Source of the DNA: Rhyacophila brunnea
Taxonomy: Eukaryota; Arthropoda; Insecta; Trichoptera; Rhyacophilidae
Assembly: GCA_022495005.1 (NCBI GenBank)
Contig: JAGYXB010000606.1
Span: 425,580 to 489,579, forward strand
DNA: 64,000 nt
Reading direction: 5' to 3'
Shown: positions 46,133-57,870 of the stretch, in pieces
Layout of the letters: each line of letters begins with the position of its first letter
Numbering within the stretch: position 1 is the stretch's first letter
The notes under the pieces: generated by a model
Database searches by the model: none
What the model saw: the letters and a program-made list of their open reading frames with translations, nothing else
Told to the model about the DNA's origin: nothing
Program-made: the position numbers and the translations under genes

Positions 46133-46420
46133 CGTCGGGACATAGAACAAAGAAGCGAAAACTCTTCATCATATTATCAGGCGCTCAGAAAATGAACAAG
46201 TAAACTGAACAGCGTTATGTTGTTATAACACACAAAATAATATTTCACATGTCACTGACATCTATAATAAGCTATTATAACATTTTACAAAGATAATTTA
46301 TTTTGATTTTTGAACGTTAGGTGTCAGTAATATTAAAATGATTAGCAGTGACTCATACCAAACTATTTTGTACTATATTTTAACTTCTGGAAATAGATAG
46401 CGGTATCATATTTTTTATCA
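46133..46420 (+). repeat. 300-bp direct repeat, right copy
   Basis: Same start and end blocks as the copy at 45282. Boundaries lack TG/CA ends and a polypurine tract, arguing against LTRs. Confidence 0.85.
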
Positions 46421-46638
46421 AAAGAACGGTAATTTATGGACAGCTTTTTACTTTCAATCATTGTATTATTTCAATTATTTGCGTTAATTTTTTGATTTGC
46501 TTCGGCGCTTGGGAACTGAAATACTAATTATATTATAACATACCAATATTAGTAATTGAATGTATTATTGGTTTAATAATAATATGTAAATTATTATTGT
46601 GTATAACAGATGATCCATCGAGGTGTATGCTCAGCCTG

Positions 46639-47142
46639 CCAGAAGGACGTAGTGGAAAATGCGAATCTTGCAATTTGAAACAATTATTATTGATTCATAA
46701 TTTACATTTTAAAGTGTTTTAATTAATCAATACAAACTGTTTTAAGGGGGAGGCTTCTACCTACCAGAGGCACCTAGCGGAAAAATACGAAGCTTGCAAT
46801 TTGAGACATTTTTTTGGATATTTTACAATTTCAACTGTATTAATTAATATGTATCTGAAAACATTAAAAACAAAAATATTTTTTATTTCAAGACAAAGAT
46901 AAACTTATAAGTTTATTGTAAAAAATGTGAATTTGTTAAATATTTACGTACACAGTTACGTTATTATTACATTATATTTTATAGTCATATTTATTATTAA
47001 AATTTAGTTTATTAAGTTTTCAATTTTTGACCCCTTAGGTTTTTGACTAATTCATCGTTTTAATATTTTTTATATTTATTTTAAAAAACATCGATTTTTA
47101 TAAAAATATAAATGTGTATATCTTGATATCATTTTTATTTAT
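46639..47142. mobile_element. Truncated tandem copies of the 44264 TIR element
   Basis: 46767-47142 matches the left three quarters of 44264-44727 ('cacctagcggaaaaatacga'). 46650-46766 is a more diverged copy of the same left end. The right terminus is missing. Confidence 0.65.
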
Positions 47143-47512
47143 ATAGCCCATAATATAACCACTTTTAGATAAAAAAAAGTTTTCGTGTGTAGCGAGAAGG
47201 CAGGGGGAATCTGAATAAAAAATAAATGTTTGAAAAGCGCTGACCTATCGTTGTCTATCGTACACACTTGGCTACATGAACTAACCAAAATACAGCTGAT
47301 CGATACGATACTCCGCCAAGAGTGAGAACATAATATAACCACGTTTATTAAAATGTTTATACACCATGACCCAAAAATCAATATTATTTATTTTCTCAAC
47401 GTAATACAATAATTACAATAGATACCTGCTTAAGTGCTTATTATTGAAATATTAATCTACTTAAATACAATATCCAATTGCTACAAACAAGATATTAAAA
47501 AAAATACTTACC

Positions 47513-47640
47513 TTCCACAGAACAGATTAATAAATAGAATTCCGATAGGCTATTCCCCAATAGACTACATTTTGACGCAGGGTTTTGAATGTGTGAGTGT
47601 CCTGTCACTCCACAGCCGTTAGGTATTTCAGAGTTTTCTG
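47513..47640 (+). repeat. Dispersed repeat (18715 family), internally deleted
   Basis: Keeps 'ccacagaacagattaataaa' to 'cagggttttgaatgtgtgag' and the far end 'ggtatttcagagtt', with the middle lost. A strong donor-like GTAAGT on the minus strand at 47510 abuts it but has no exon. Confidence 0.75.
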
Positions 47641-49020
47641 CTACCTACTCAAATTATTCGCTTTCACAGAACCAGGGATTATACAAATAATGGGTTACAT
47701 TCAGGGTGAGGCTGTAATAAGGTTTAATTACCGATTGTTGAGAAATATGGTATAAAGCTAAACAAGTGTTTATGTTATTTTTAATAGTTACGTCTGTATT
47801 ATAATATGCATTGTTACAAACAATTAATCTGTAGGGTCAATACCCTACCATCCGCATGACTTGGCAGGAAACCATTAATTTATAATTACAATGTATCTTG
47901 CAACATAATATTGTTAAAATTCCAAAACAAGCGATTTATGTGAGTCAATCAAATTTCAACAGAAAGCTAATTTAGCAAAATTATATTATAATAATTCAAT
48001 CAATCAATAATAAATAATGCAATGTAAGTTTACCATGATATGCACAAAAGTTGTTTGTATGAAAATCAATCATGCTCAATTAATTAAAACTCCATAATTG
48101 TTCAAATTAAAATCAATTATTTATAATTTACAAAACGAATCATGCATTACACAATAAAGCATGATTATCCAAAATATTCAAGTAGTGATAGCAGCATTTT
48201 TCTATTTATCGAATCTGTATAAAACACTCAGTAGAAGTAAGCAACATGGTCAGTCAGTTATCAAAGATTTAATCGTAAGGTTATCGTTCAGCTTCGCCCG
48301 ACCGATTTCGTAAATCCATCAGAACGCATAATCGTGATTTCACCCAGCTAAATTATAATCTGTAAACCTATCTGTAATAATTAAATTGATATTTATTTGG
48401 AAGGAGATAATAAAACCAGGGTTCATTTCATTCACGCACCAAATTCTGAGTTATTCATTTGGGAGTCAAACCAACCTACCCTCCGGTTCCCTATTCCATC
48501 GCACTTCCTCAAATCAATAAGATGCAAGGCTAGTCGCCATATACATATCAAGATAATTTTGTGTCTTACAAAGTTTCTGGAATATCCATAAATATTTGCA
48601 ATATTGAATGCGCGTTTCGGCTACGTGACAAACTTTGATACGAACCGACTATTACTATTGAGAATAGTATTATTTTCCTTAATATGTATTTCCCATACTT
48701 CTCCACACTCGAGACATAAACCTTGTTATTACCACCTACCACATCCAGAAGGTAACGCACTTATTACCATTACTTACGTGTTCCCTGTGGAGGCGCATAT
48801 GTTCAGTGGCGAGTTAAGGGGCTTGGAGGCTCCGTACGATAAACAATAAAATTAAAACCACAAATCCCATCAACCAACTTACCTAGTCAAAATAAAAATG
48901 TGTTTCTTTCCTATCCAATTAGATACTATTGAAAATGGCAGTGAAGACACAATATAATAAATTAGTGGTTTATTTTTTTGTGTGAAAGTGCGTATCTATT
49001 GAAGTGTTGTTTTTTTAATA
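47641..49020. other. No recognised gene
   Basis: AT-rich; a 'cagtggcgagttaaggggct' hAT-type left end at 48805 has no partner. Frames of 64-81 codons at 48397 and 48604 are unrecognised. Confidence 0.4.
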
Positions 49021-49024
49021 TATT

Positions 49025-49276
49025 ATTTTTTTTTTTTTGACCATGTCCGATCCTAATAGGATCATATGGGCCTCCACAGAGTAGAGGTTTGTATTAACAG
49101 ATTTTTTTTGTTTTTTACGAGAAATGGGTGTCAGCCACTTGCTCAACCTATTAGGTCCATACCCTGACTCACACACAAACTGAAAAACAATATGTGTACT
49201 TGCCAGACCCAGGATTCGAACCTGAGACCCACAGCGTGATAGTCCAACGCTTATGCCGCGCGGCCACCGTGGGCGT
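49025..49276 (-). mobile_element. tRNA-derived SINE, full copy
   Basis: On the minus strand: 'acggtggccgcgcggcataa', B box GGTTCGAATCC, 'gggtctggcaagtacaca', body with 'aagtggctgacacccatt' and 'cggacatggtc', then an A-rich tail (poly T on plus at 49027-49038). It pairs with 60101-60345. The 114-codon minus frame crossing it is incidental. Confidence 0.88.
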
Positions 49277-49570
49277 CAAATAATTTTTAATATTATCTAT
49301 TAATAACCATGTCCTTGCTTTTCGTAGAAGGTGGTTGTTAGTAATTTTTAAACAATTACAAACACCCGATCTTTGAGGAAATACATATATTCTGTCCTCA
49401 CCGGGAATTGAACCCAAAGCTCCCGAATGCTGCACCACGAAAGCTGCATGTAATAAATAAACCCTTTTGTTGTAAGGTGCAAGGAATTTGTAATAATTTT
49501 GGACACCTAACATTTTATAGTCAATTTGTCAAAAATATGCATTTTATTAAGATTTTCTTATAATTAAACT

Positions 49571-49662
49571 AATATACGACTGGTTTGGACCGTTTCAAGG
49601 CCCCTTTTAAATTAGCGAAACGATTGCATCATCTGCGTCAAAGAAAATAGCCGCTGCAAACG
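49571..49662 (+). repeat. Short dispersed repeat, copy 1
   Basis: 'aaggccccttttaaa' to 'tctgcgtcaaagaaaatagc' recurs at 55357-55430 (plus) and 54630-54705 (minus). Class unknown. Confidence 0.6.
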
Positions 49663-50083
49663 TTATACTCAGGAAGTTAAATTTAAAATAAGGAAATTTA
49701 CTTAATTTTTATTTGTAATATTATTAACTTGGATGGAAAAGGAAGTGTAAGATTATTATGTATTTATTTGATTAATTATAGTTTAAATTATAAAATGGAC
49801 GATGCTTTATCAGCCATGGTGTCTGTCAAGCCGTAGGAGGTGGGTGCAGGTCTATTAGTGACGCCGCGAAGTCTACCAGGCGACTATACGAATTCTTGCT
49901 ATCTACCTACTCACAAAGTATGTCATTATGTTTACACTATGTAAGTAGGATTTCCCGCTCTTTTCTTCAGATTAAAATAATCCACAGTATTTTTAATTAT
50001 TTAATTTTATGTTTTATCTTTAGTAGCTACTTACTGAATATACAGAAGATGTGAATGTGCGTTGTGGCTTTCGAGAATATGGT

Positions 50084-50472
50084 TACTTACATGTAAATTG
50101 TACGTAAAACATTTCACCATGGTACAGTTCGCCGTGAGATTTCTATCGGAAAAAGATGACCGTATACCATACGGTCTTCAATTTTATTAGATTCAATATG
50201 AACATTAATTAAAATTTCATGACTGATTTTGGCACATTTCATGAATAATTCAAGAATGAAAACCTAACCTAACAAATAGTTATCGGCTATTTTCAAAATT
50301 TGTTTTCTGATAGCTTCCTGTAAAGGGTAAACTGACAAAAACCGTGTTTTATTTAGACATGGATTTTATGTCAGTACTATACGACCCAAAGAGCTACGAC
50401 TGCCTTTAATATACGGCCACATATTTCCGATACAACATTCCACGCTGAATTATAATACGGCGAACTTCATAC
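50084..50472 (-). mobile_element. TIR-like repeat, copy 2 (uninterrupted)
   Basis: Reverse complement of 17994-18690 without the RTE insertion. Contains 'gtacagttcgccgtgagatt', 'aatgaaaacctaacctaaca' and 'tcggaaatatgtggccgta' (complement). It gives the empty site TCGTATAGT near 50375. Confidence 0.85.
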
Positions 50473-50474
50473 GT

Positions 50475-50965
50475 ACAGGTTTACACACACGGTAAATTGT
50501 ACGTATTACATTTTCCCGTAGCATAATTTACCGTGAGCTGTCTTACCGGAAAGAGATTCCCGTATGTATAGCATTGAGATAAAAAAATAAGTGATTTTCG
50601 TGAAGAATTGCAGACAGTACTGTTACAATTTTATTAGATTCAATAATTAAAGAACAATAATTTGATATTTTTATTGGTATAATAACGCCGTCATTATAAT
50701 AATATATTTGATTTTTGTACTACTTGTTTCGAGAACTTATCAGAATTAATTTTATATAAATAATTATACTGAGTGATTGTATTTCCAATTTACTTACCTA
50801 CCTATTATCTTCTGTCTTTCTCTTGTATTCCGTTACTTATTATTACGCATTTTTGTTTATTTTAACAAGGAATTGATTTCAATATTATACAGGTATGTAT
50901 TTCCGATACAGCATCTCACGATTAACTGTGTTACGGCCAACTACGTACGTACAAATTTCCATATA
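50475..50965 (-). mobile_element. Related TIR-like repeat in tandem
   Basis: Directly follows copy 2. The left end 'ggtaaattgtacgtattaca' and 'accgtgagctgtcttaccgg', and the right end 'atttccgatacagcatctca' with 'acggccaactacgtacgta', are diverged versions of the same termini. The interior differs. Confidence 0.6.
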
Positions 50966-51058
50966 AGTACGATTATTCTACATTTACATTAGTGTGTCAT
51001 AAAAACCTAATCATCATTCATTAGTAATATCATATTCTTACCATTTTTAGTCCCCTAA

Positions 51059-51676
51059 GAGCCAGGCCACACCGGGCGACTCTGGTCTCGAGACCCAGTC
51101 GCGCGACTGGGGCCTTATGTTAGAACTTGCGAGTTGTAGTCGCCCGGTCGACATGACGTCGTATGACATCATTGTGACGTACTACCGGAGTGATAATAGC
51201 ATTAGAGAATATAACGCTACTAAAATAGTGGCGTTATCCATTATCCCCATACACAAATAGGTGTTTCAGCATAATAATATCTATGGTGAGCCGTGTGCGT
51301 TGGAAGGCTTGCCTCGAGCTTGTATTGGCTGACGTCACAATTACGTCATGTCGTCGGGTGACTTTATATCACTAGTTAGAACATAGGGCTGCAGAGAGAC
51401 AGCCAATAATACTAATAGTAATGAATGTACACGCAAGTATGAAAAATTACGTTCTCTCTGCAGCGTGGCTGCCGGCAATTCGTCGCCTGGTGTCAGAGAG
51501 ACCAGAGAGACTGGGAGACCAGACCGAGCGCACGAACGAGATTTTACTGATCGCGCGACTTTATTGCTTGCGCGACTACTGGGCGACCAGGTGTGGCATG
51601 GTCCATATAACTGCATGCATCGGTCTGGTCTCGGCGACTGGTCTCGAGACCAGAGTCGCCCGGTGTGGCTCGGCTC
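51059..51676. mobile_element. 618-bp PIF/Harbinger-like MITE with 37-bp TIRs
   Basis: Left GAGCCAGGCCACACCGGGCG and right (complemented) GAGCCGAGCCACACCGGGCG, each followed by ACTCTGGTCTCGAGACC. TAA is duplicated (51056-51058, 51677-51679). The interior repeats 'cgcgcgactgggg'-type strings and 'ttatatcactagttagaac'. Open frames of 74-91 codons cross it on both strands and result from its GC-rich palindromes. Confidence 0.92.
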
Positions 51677-51693
51677 TAAGTATCAATAAGTAA

Positions 51694-52012
51694 GGCCCGT
51701 TTCAGACGGGACACCGGTGTCGCGCTCGATATAATATCGGAGACCTTTATATTAGAATAAAGGGGCTTTTGTATTATGTTTATGAACGTCCCAGAGCTAA
51801 TGAGTCAAGGCGTGTCCGGTACACTTTTCCGTCGGCCGCTACATTCTTAAGCCGCCGATACACTTGTTTTTATTACCGCAGCCAGTTTTATGTTCTAATT
51901 TATAACGCGAAATTATGCGTTGACTCATTAGCTCTGGGGCGTTCATAAAAATAATACAAAGGCCTCCTATATTATATCGAGCGCGACACCAGTGTCCCGT
52001 CTGGAACGGGCC
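51694..52012. mobile_element. 319-bp palindromic PIF/Harbinger-like MITE
   Basis: Left GGCCCGTTTCAGACGGGACA and right (complemented) GGCCCGTTCCAGACGGGACA. Pairing continues through 'gtgtcgcgctcgatataata' and 'cagagctaatgagtcaa', over 100 bp per arm. TAA flanks both ends (51691-51693, 52013-52015). Only 11 bp separate it from the duplication of the preceding MITE. Confidence 0.95.
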
Positions 52013-52554
52013 TAACAGTATAAATTTCCAGACACGTTTCGAGATGTCACTGTATAGACGTATCCTCAAAATTCCTTGGACTGACCGAGTTGCAAAATGT
52101 TAAAGTTCACAAACGAATGGGAAAAGACCGATTTGTCATCCATGGAAAGATGAATGGTAGACGTAGCACAGGGCGACGCGGGTAGCAGATGATAGATGTA
52201 TCTCACGATGGCATGATAAGCAAAAAAATATACATACATACACAAGATTTATAAATGCTTATTTTTTATTATAAATAGATATTTAGTAATTACTTACCTA
52301 AATAATTACTAGTACCTATTAATAAAATTATGAGGACTCATCCGGACAAAAGAAGGTGTGAGTTCGAATCGAACATCGTCAATTCTTCCTTTTATTTTCG
52401 ATTAGATATATTTTTGAATTTGAGTTTTATCTTGATTCAAAATTACAAAAGATGATGGTGGGTCGCCAATATTAACGGAATTTGAGATAATTCTGTGAGA
52501 ACAGTATTGCACCGTTTGTTTAATTGAAAATTATAATTACCTGACAAGCACAAT

Positions 52555-53364
52555 CAGTGGCGCACCCAGTATTTAATATTGGGGGGCCCAAGGAGGATAA
52601 TGTAAATTAGTCCCATAGGATCTTTTTCTTCTTCACAGCCAAATTTCTCGTTTATCGGTCTTTTGTCTATTGCACTCGGTGTACCTACACCATGGTCCCC
52701 CACATCCTGAAATGGGCCCTCAGGCTAGGATATTTGGCGGGCCCCCTACCTACCGCCAAGATTAAAGGCAGTGTGAAACACTACATTAACGTTCTTCAAA
52801 TTGTGTTTCAGTTCAAATTAAGGGTACTTATACAGTGAATTATCGGCGATTTGTAATACATCTACTTTAATAATGGAGCTGTCGAGTATCGACACATAAT
52901 AATCAAAAAAATATATTGCACAATTATATGAGTAATTGAAAATGTTCATGGCCATGAAGTATAATAGCGCCTTTTACTATTAAAGCTAATTTATGATGTG
53001 TATTTATCTCACTTATCTAGTCAACCCGACACGCCGGGCCCCCAGGCTAGAGCTCTGTCAGCCCTCCCCAGCCATGACCTACACCACTCTGGAATTCGGG
53101 TGGACACCGAGAATTTTTTGACAGTTCCATTAGGGATTGTGTTTCTAAAAAACCTGACATTAGTGTTTCGAAATTAAAATCTAAGAAATTTTTCTAAAAA
53201 GGGTGCTGGAGAATTATTACAAATCATTTTTTGCCGTGTCTTTATTTGTCTAAGCCCAAAGGTATAGTTTATTGGGTTTCAATTTCAATGTTTAAAATCA
53301 TTCTGATAGTTTTCATTTTAAGGGGGTGCCAGGGCCCCTTGCCCCCCCCCTGGGCGCGCCACTG
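52555..53364. mobile_element. hAT-like element with nested MITE copy D
   Basis: CAGTGGCGCACCCAG to CTGGGCGCGCCACTG, with G/C-rich runs 'ttggggggccc' and 'gccccccccc' inside the ends. AGCACAAT duplicates exactly (52547-52554, 53365-53372). Without the insert and its duplication it is 416 bp. Non-coding. Confidence 0.93.
52691..53076 (+). mobile_element. CATGGCCCCCACA-family hAT MITE, copy D, nested
   Basis: CATGGTCCCCCACATCCTGA to CCCTCCCCAGCCATG. ACCTACAC duplicates exactly (52683-52690, 53077-53084). The right end is more mutated than in copies A-C. Confidence 0.93.
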
Positions 53365-53372
53365 AGCACAAT

Positions 53373-55014
53373 ACCTACCTGGGACTCAATCTTTGAAATA
53401 AACAGCACCTTACAATATTGATTATCACCTTGATTAAAAATGCGAGGCAGCTTAAAAAGTAAGCATTGTATGTACATTGAACGGTGTTCGATAATGCCTT
53501 CAAAATTTGGTGCGTGCAGTTCTGAAAGAATAAGATTTGTATCATATTTTAGTATATTATGGACTCTATGACTGCTAAAGTTAACATTTGATGAACCAAT
53601 GAAGAAGTAGAATAAAATATTGGAAACAAATATTGCTAGATCCAATCCCTATTGAATAAAACAAAAATTTCTGTAGATAGTAAAAATATAAATCCAATTT
53701 CCACCAAGTTCTCTCAGTCGATTGCATAAATTTTACTTGGGAATATTTATATTCGTTTTTTTTCTGAGGCATACAACAGCTTGCAACTATACAATTTAAA
53801 AAAGAAAAAAATATGATTACTAACGAACGGAGCATTGCGATATTATACGGCTAAACATTTTCGGCAACTTATCAAAAAAAGAAGATGGCCAAGCCGGCAA
53901 TAGACTAGCGCCTCTAGTGGAAAACGGTCAAAGTTAAAAACCTCCGCTGCTTTTAGATGGAGCCATATCGAAGCAAACGTAAAATTTCTGATACAAAACT
54001 GAAGCAGGGTGATTTTTTTTTATAGTACCTACAACTTGTTTAAAAAAAAAATAGCATCCAATGTGACAGAATGATGTAGGTTGAAGTTCTGCTTCATACA
54101 TGTACGCAAAATAACGAATACAATACATATTCTTAAAATTTGTGTACTACATAATATTAATAAAGAGATATAAAATTGTAGGATAGTTTTAATCTCGATG
54201 TTGAACACAAAGCGGGAAGTGTAAGTTGTTGTGATGTTTTTGGAGTTACTAAACATATTTCTCGTATGCATTCTTAACTTATTAAATGTCAATCTATAAT
54301 ATGGTGGGGAATTCATTCCACTACGTAAGGCAACACCGTGAATGCATTTAAAAGCAAATTGGCTCTGGCAAAGTTCGGAGAGAGTTTGTCAGCTTCGAAA
54401 TTCCTAGGAATTGTTTGAAAAGTTAACAATGTTCTATTAGGAGCGTGAAACCTATTAGCAAAGTACCTACGTGTAATTTCAGTTTTTGATCCGAGTTTCA
54501 AAGTGAAGTCATAAAACATTTTCAATTATTATTAACAGAGCAAACATGCTAAGGTATGACTATGTTGTATCTATCTATATAATATGTATATAATAATAAT
54601 ATGTGTATAATATACATCCTTCCAACCAGCAGTGGCTATTTTCTTTGACGCAGATAGCGCAATTAATTCATCAGAGGATTTAAAAAGAGACCTCAAAACA
54701 AAACATTTCAAATCAAAGAGATTGGACTCATCTTTCCTCTCTCTTTGTTTCAAACCAGTAATAATACAACTATTTATAAATCATAAGAAAAAAATACTAA
54801 GCGCTCGATGCGCTCAATACTTTGAATGTATTTAATGTGCAGGCAGATAAATCAATACCAAATATGATAATATAATGTAATACAGAATCTTAAATGTTGT
54901 TTTTGTGTGATCAGGCAGTGACTTGGAGTTCTACGTGACTAAACGCGCCATCGTTCCAACGATAATAACTAGACAGTATTGCCAACATAATAATGCAACA
55001 GTAACGGACGTATA
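53373..55014. other. No recognised gene; overlapping minus-strand frames
   Basis: Minus frames of 64-110 codons lie end to end from 54525 to 53313. The one at 54525-54313 contains RYFANRFHAPNRTLLTF and the next codons give WNEFP, which faintly recalls the CR1/Jockey C-terminal region, but this is too weak to assign. The short repeat at 54630-54705 is inverted relative to 49571 and 55357. Confidence 0.3.
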
Positions 55015-55162
55015 GTGCGAAAACATCTTCTTGGCTACGTATTAAAACTGTGAACTAATATGTTCCGCCCATTTTTAACCGCACTTCCATTATAAACTAA
55101 CAAGCTACTCCCATTTAGTAAACAACAGCGCCAGAAGCGTAGCCAAGAAGATGTTTTCGCAC
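55015..55162. repeat. 148-bp hairpin with perfect 25-bp arms
   Basis: The 25 bases from 55015 (GTGCGAAAACATCTTCTTGG then CTACG) are exactly complementary to 55138-55162. The 98-bp loop contains 'ccgcccatttttaaccgc'. No target duplication is evident. It could be a very small MITE or a recent fold-back. Confidence 0.9.
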
Positions 55163-55774
55163 AGTAAACTGCCGTATTTAACGTAGGATGCGTTTGCCGG
55201 ACAGCTCAAAAAACCTTTAGGCGACGTCACGTTTTGTTGATCAGATGTGTTCGCTCTTCTCCGTCCACCTTCGTCTGGGTAAAGAAGTCCGTCGGTCACC
55301 CTTGTGACGCTCTCAAGTCAAAATCTTTTAAAAAATTGGTATAAATAATTAATCGTGTGGCGGGTCTGAACTGTTTCCAGGCCCCCTTTTACATATTCTA
55401 TCATTTGCATCAAAGAATATTGCCGCTGAATATACACGTTGATTAATATTACTGTAATTTTCATGAATATATAATTTATAAAAAAAAACTTATTAACTCT
55501 GCTGGGATGCTTTTCAGATTATATAAATTGAGAACTAAATATAATAATATTGTTATGCGTAGGTACTTTAACCGCTCCCTTCGAAAGGGTGAGTCATATT
55601 ATGATTTGGTATCTGCTGAAATTTGGTGACCCAAAAAGTAATCCCTCTAGAGTAGAATTGATGACAGCATAACAACTGAAATGAGACTAAACATTCTTAT
55701 AGCCTACATCCATATGTACGAATAACGTAAGGTAAAAAAAGGTGGTTAACTACGAATACCTTAATTATCTAACC
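55163..55774. other. Exon-like minus frame of unknown origin, then AT-rich DNA
   Basis: The minus frame 55317-55105 reads TDGLLYPDEGGRRRANTS and runs into the hairpin. It is somewhat GC-rich but has no convincing splice sites and I do not recognise it. Confidence 0.25.
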
Positions 55775-57870
55775 CAGTATTTCTCAACCTTTTTTTAACT
55801 GTGACCTCTTTTTGAATTTAAAATTATCACACTAGTTGCATGGCGAAAAAATAAATATAGATAAACATTAAAAATTGCACAGATTATTTTTAATTGAATC
55901 TTAGCCACTATTAATGATTTATGTTACAAATCGATGCTTTGAAAAAAATCAAATAAAACAATGTGAAATGCTAAATAAGCATTATTTTATTAAGTTTTAA
56001 TTAAGTATGTAAAATTTTAAAACTTTCGATCGGTGGTACATACTTGATGAAATTCGAATAGATTTAAGTTTTGTACCTACTATTCGTTTTTTGCGACCCG
56101 GGTTTCGCCTTTCGGCACCGTCAGGCACTTTACCATTGTTTTCCCAGTATTGACGATTTTCCATCTCTTGAATGTAGTAGTATTATTGATTATTATATAA
56201 TGATCTATTATTACGATCTATTATGACGATTTATACGCATATTGATTGTATTATTAGTGCTAGGGGTTTTTAACATTTCAACTACTCATAATTTGTTTGA
56301 TATATATTTTTTTATTGTGATTCTTGACTAATAGATATGTGATAAAGTTTTTACCTACTTTATTGTATTATTTTAATATACACGTTTAAATTATTTTGCA
56401 TTCGTTGTCAGTGTATTGTCGCATAGAAGAATGGCACATGACAAACTGGAACTTTCCTCAGTGATTTTGATACGGAAGGCTTTATTTTCTAGATGCAAGA
56501 TCTTTGTATTATTGATTAATTTAAATCAATCCGCCTCAAAAGGACGAAACCGGTCCAAATTTATTAAATAAAAAGTGAAATAAGTACATTTTTTTGGCGT
56601 TTTATTAAATTAATCAATAATACATTCCACCATGTACCTATTGACAGTTAACACAATAAAATAAATCAAGATCTTTATGTTAATCTCACCTTTTGCCTGA
56701 AGATGCCTAAAAGTTTATGTATTAAAATTAAAATTTTAACCCGTAATTTTAATTAAAATTTTTATTATTCATTCTCTTTATATCCGCAATACGTCGCCTA
56801 CTGCCTTTTATCTGACTTAAAAAAAAAATTACTTGAGCGAATACTTATGCTATGGACGAGGGTTGATTCCCTTTTCCTGGACGCATATTTGACAACTCCT
56901 TCAATTTTCAAAATTAAAAAGTGTATTTAGATAATAATTTGATATTTCGACTGATTAATCTGCAAACCGGCTATATCCATTCTCCATTAGGGAAAATTGT
57001 TTAGGAAAGACAAAACAACTTAATAATTTAACTATCGAACGAAATTTAACATTTCCAAAAATACACTTACGAATGAATACACTATTTTAGTTTCCTTTTT
57101 ATATACAGAAAATTTATATGAAGAGCGGAGTTGGTCATTAATTATGACAGGTATTGGAAATTTGGCAGCTGCAGTTGACTGTATTGTGTGAAGAACAATA
57201 ACGCATTTATTAATAAGTTTAGGAGTTTGAAATTTTGTGTGAGCGTAGAAAACATGATGTATAACAAAATGCCATAAAAATCTTATTTTTGGTCAAAAGT
57301 GCAGTTAGCTGGTTTGCAGATTAAGCAGTCGATTTGCGGCTTACTTCCTTTTTCCACAACGTGTATTAATTAGTTGTATACATTGTGAATAATATAAAAT
57401 AAAAGTGTTGATATATAGCCGTCTAATATAATAACATAACTAAATATTATAAGTAATAATTTAAGAATATTATTAATACGTTTAACTATGGCACTGGCTG
57501 TCCGCCAATGCTAAATACTAATTAATACTAATTACAGTTCTATGTTCACTTGGGTGTCCGGCGTGACAACAGTGTGTACTCGAAGGTCTATTGTAACGGT
57601 CGCATAACAAAATGTAATCTATTACTCTGTATATTATTATTCATGAAGTTGATAATAATAAAATTAATCATATATATAAAACTATGTTGATAATTTAACA
57701 TCCTCTAAACGATCCATTATTCTCAACAAAAAGTTTAAAACTTCACTTTTGCCAGTCGATAACGAATAAACCGACACTTTTCCCTCAAATATGGTCACAC
57801 TTCCTTATTTATCAGTAAAAATACAATTATTGTTTAAAAACAGTTTTTATACAATGATCATAAGTTTTTA
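55775..57870. other. hAT-type left end, otherwise unrecognised
   Basis: 'cagtatttctcaaccttttt' with 'aactgtgacc' at 55774 is a typical hAT left terminus. 'gcgacccgggtttcgccttt' at 56092 may be internal to it. No right end found. 56510-56740 holds two 'gcctcaaaaggacgaaaccgg' / 'gcctgaagatgcctaaaagt' motifs of the kind found in short hairpin repeats. Confidence 0.35.

Noticed and set aside
45282..46420. LTR retrotransposon
   Set aside because: Direct repeats lack TG...CA ends, primer-binding site and polypurine tract.
47505..47520. Minus-strand splice donor (GTAAGT) as an exon end
   Set aside because: The sequence upstream on that strand is the 18715-family repeat, not coding.
48217..48270. 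TATAAAA plus ATG as a promoter
   Set aside because: The ATG lies where transcription would start and opens a frame of only eight codons.
49169..49513. 114-codon minus frame
   Set aside because: Runs through a SINE and unrelated flank; no protein similarity.
51341..51693. Frames of 74-91 codons on both strands
   Set aside because: Lie in a palindromic GC-rich MITE and mirror each other.
53313..54525. Chain of minus-strand frames as a gene or LINE
   Set aside because: Similarity to Jockey/CR1 tails is only a few residues; no consistent frame or terminus.
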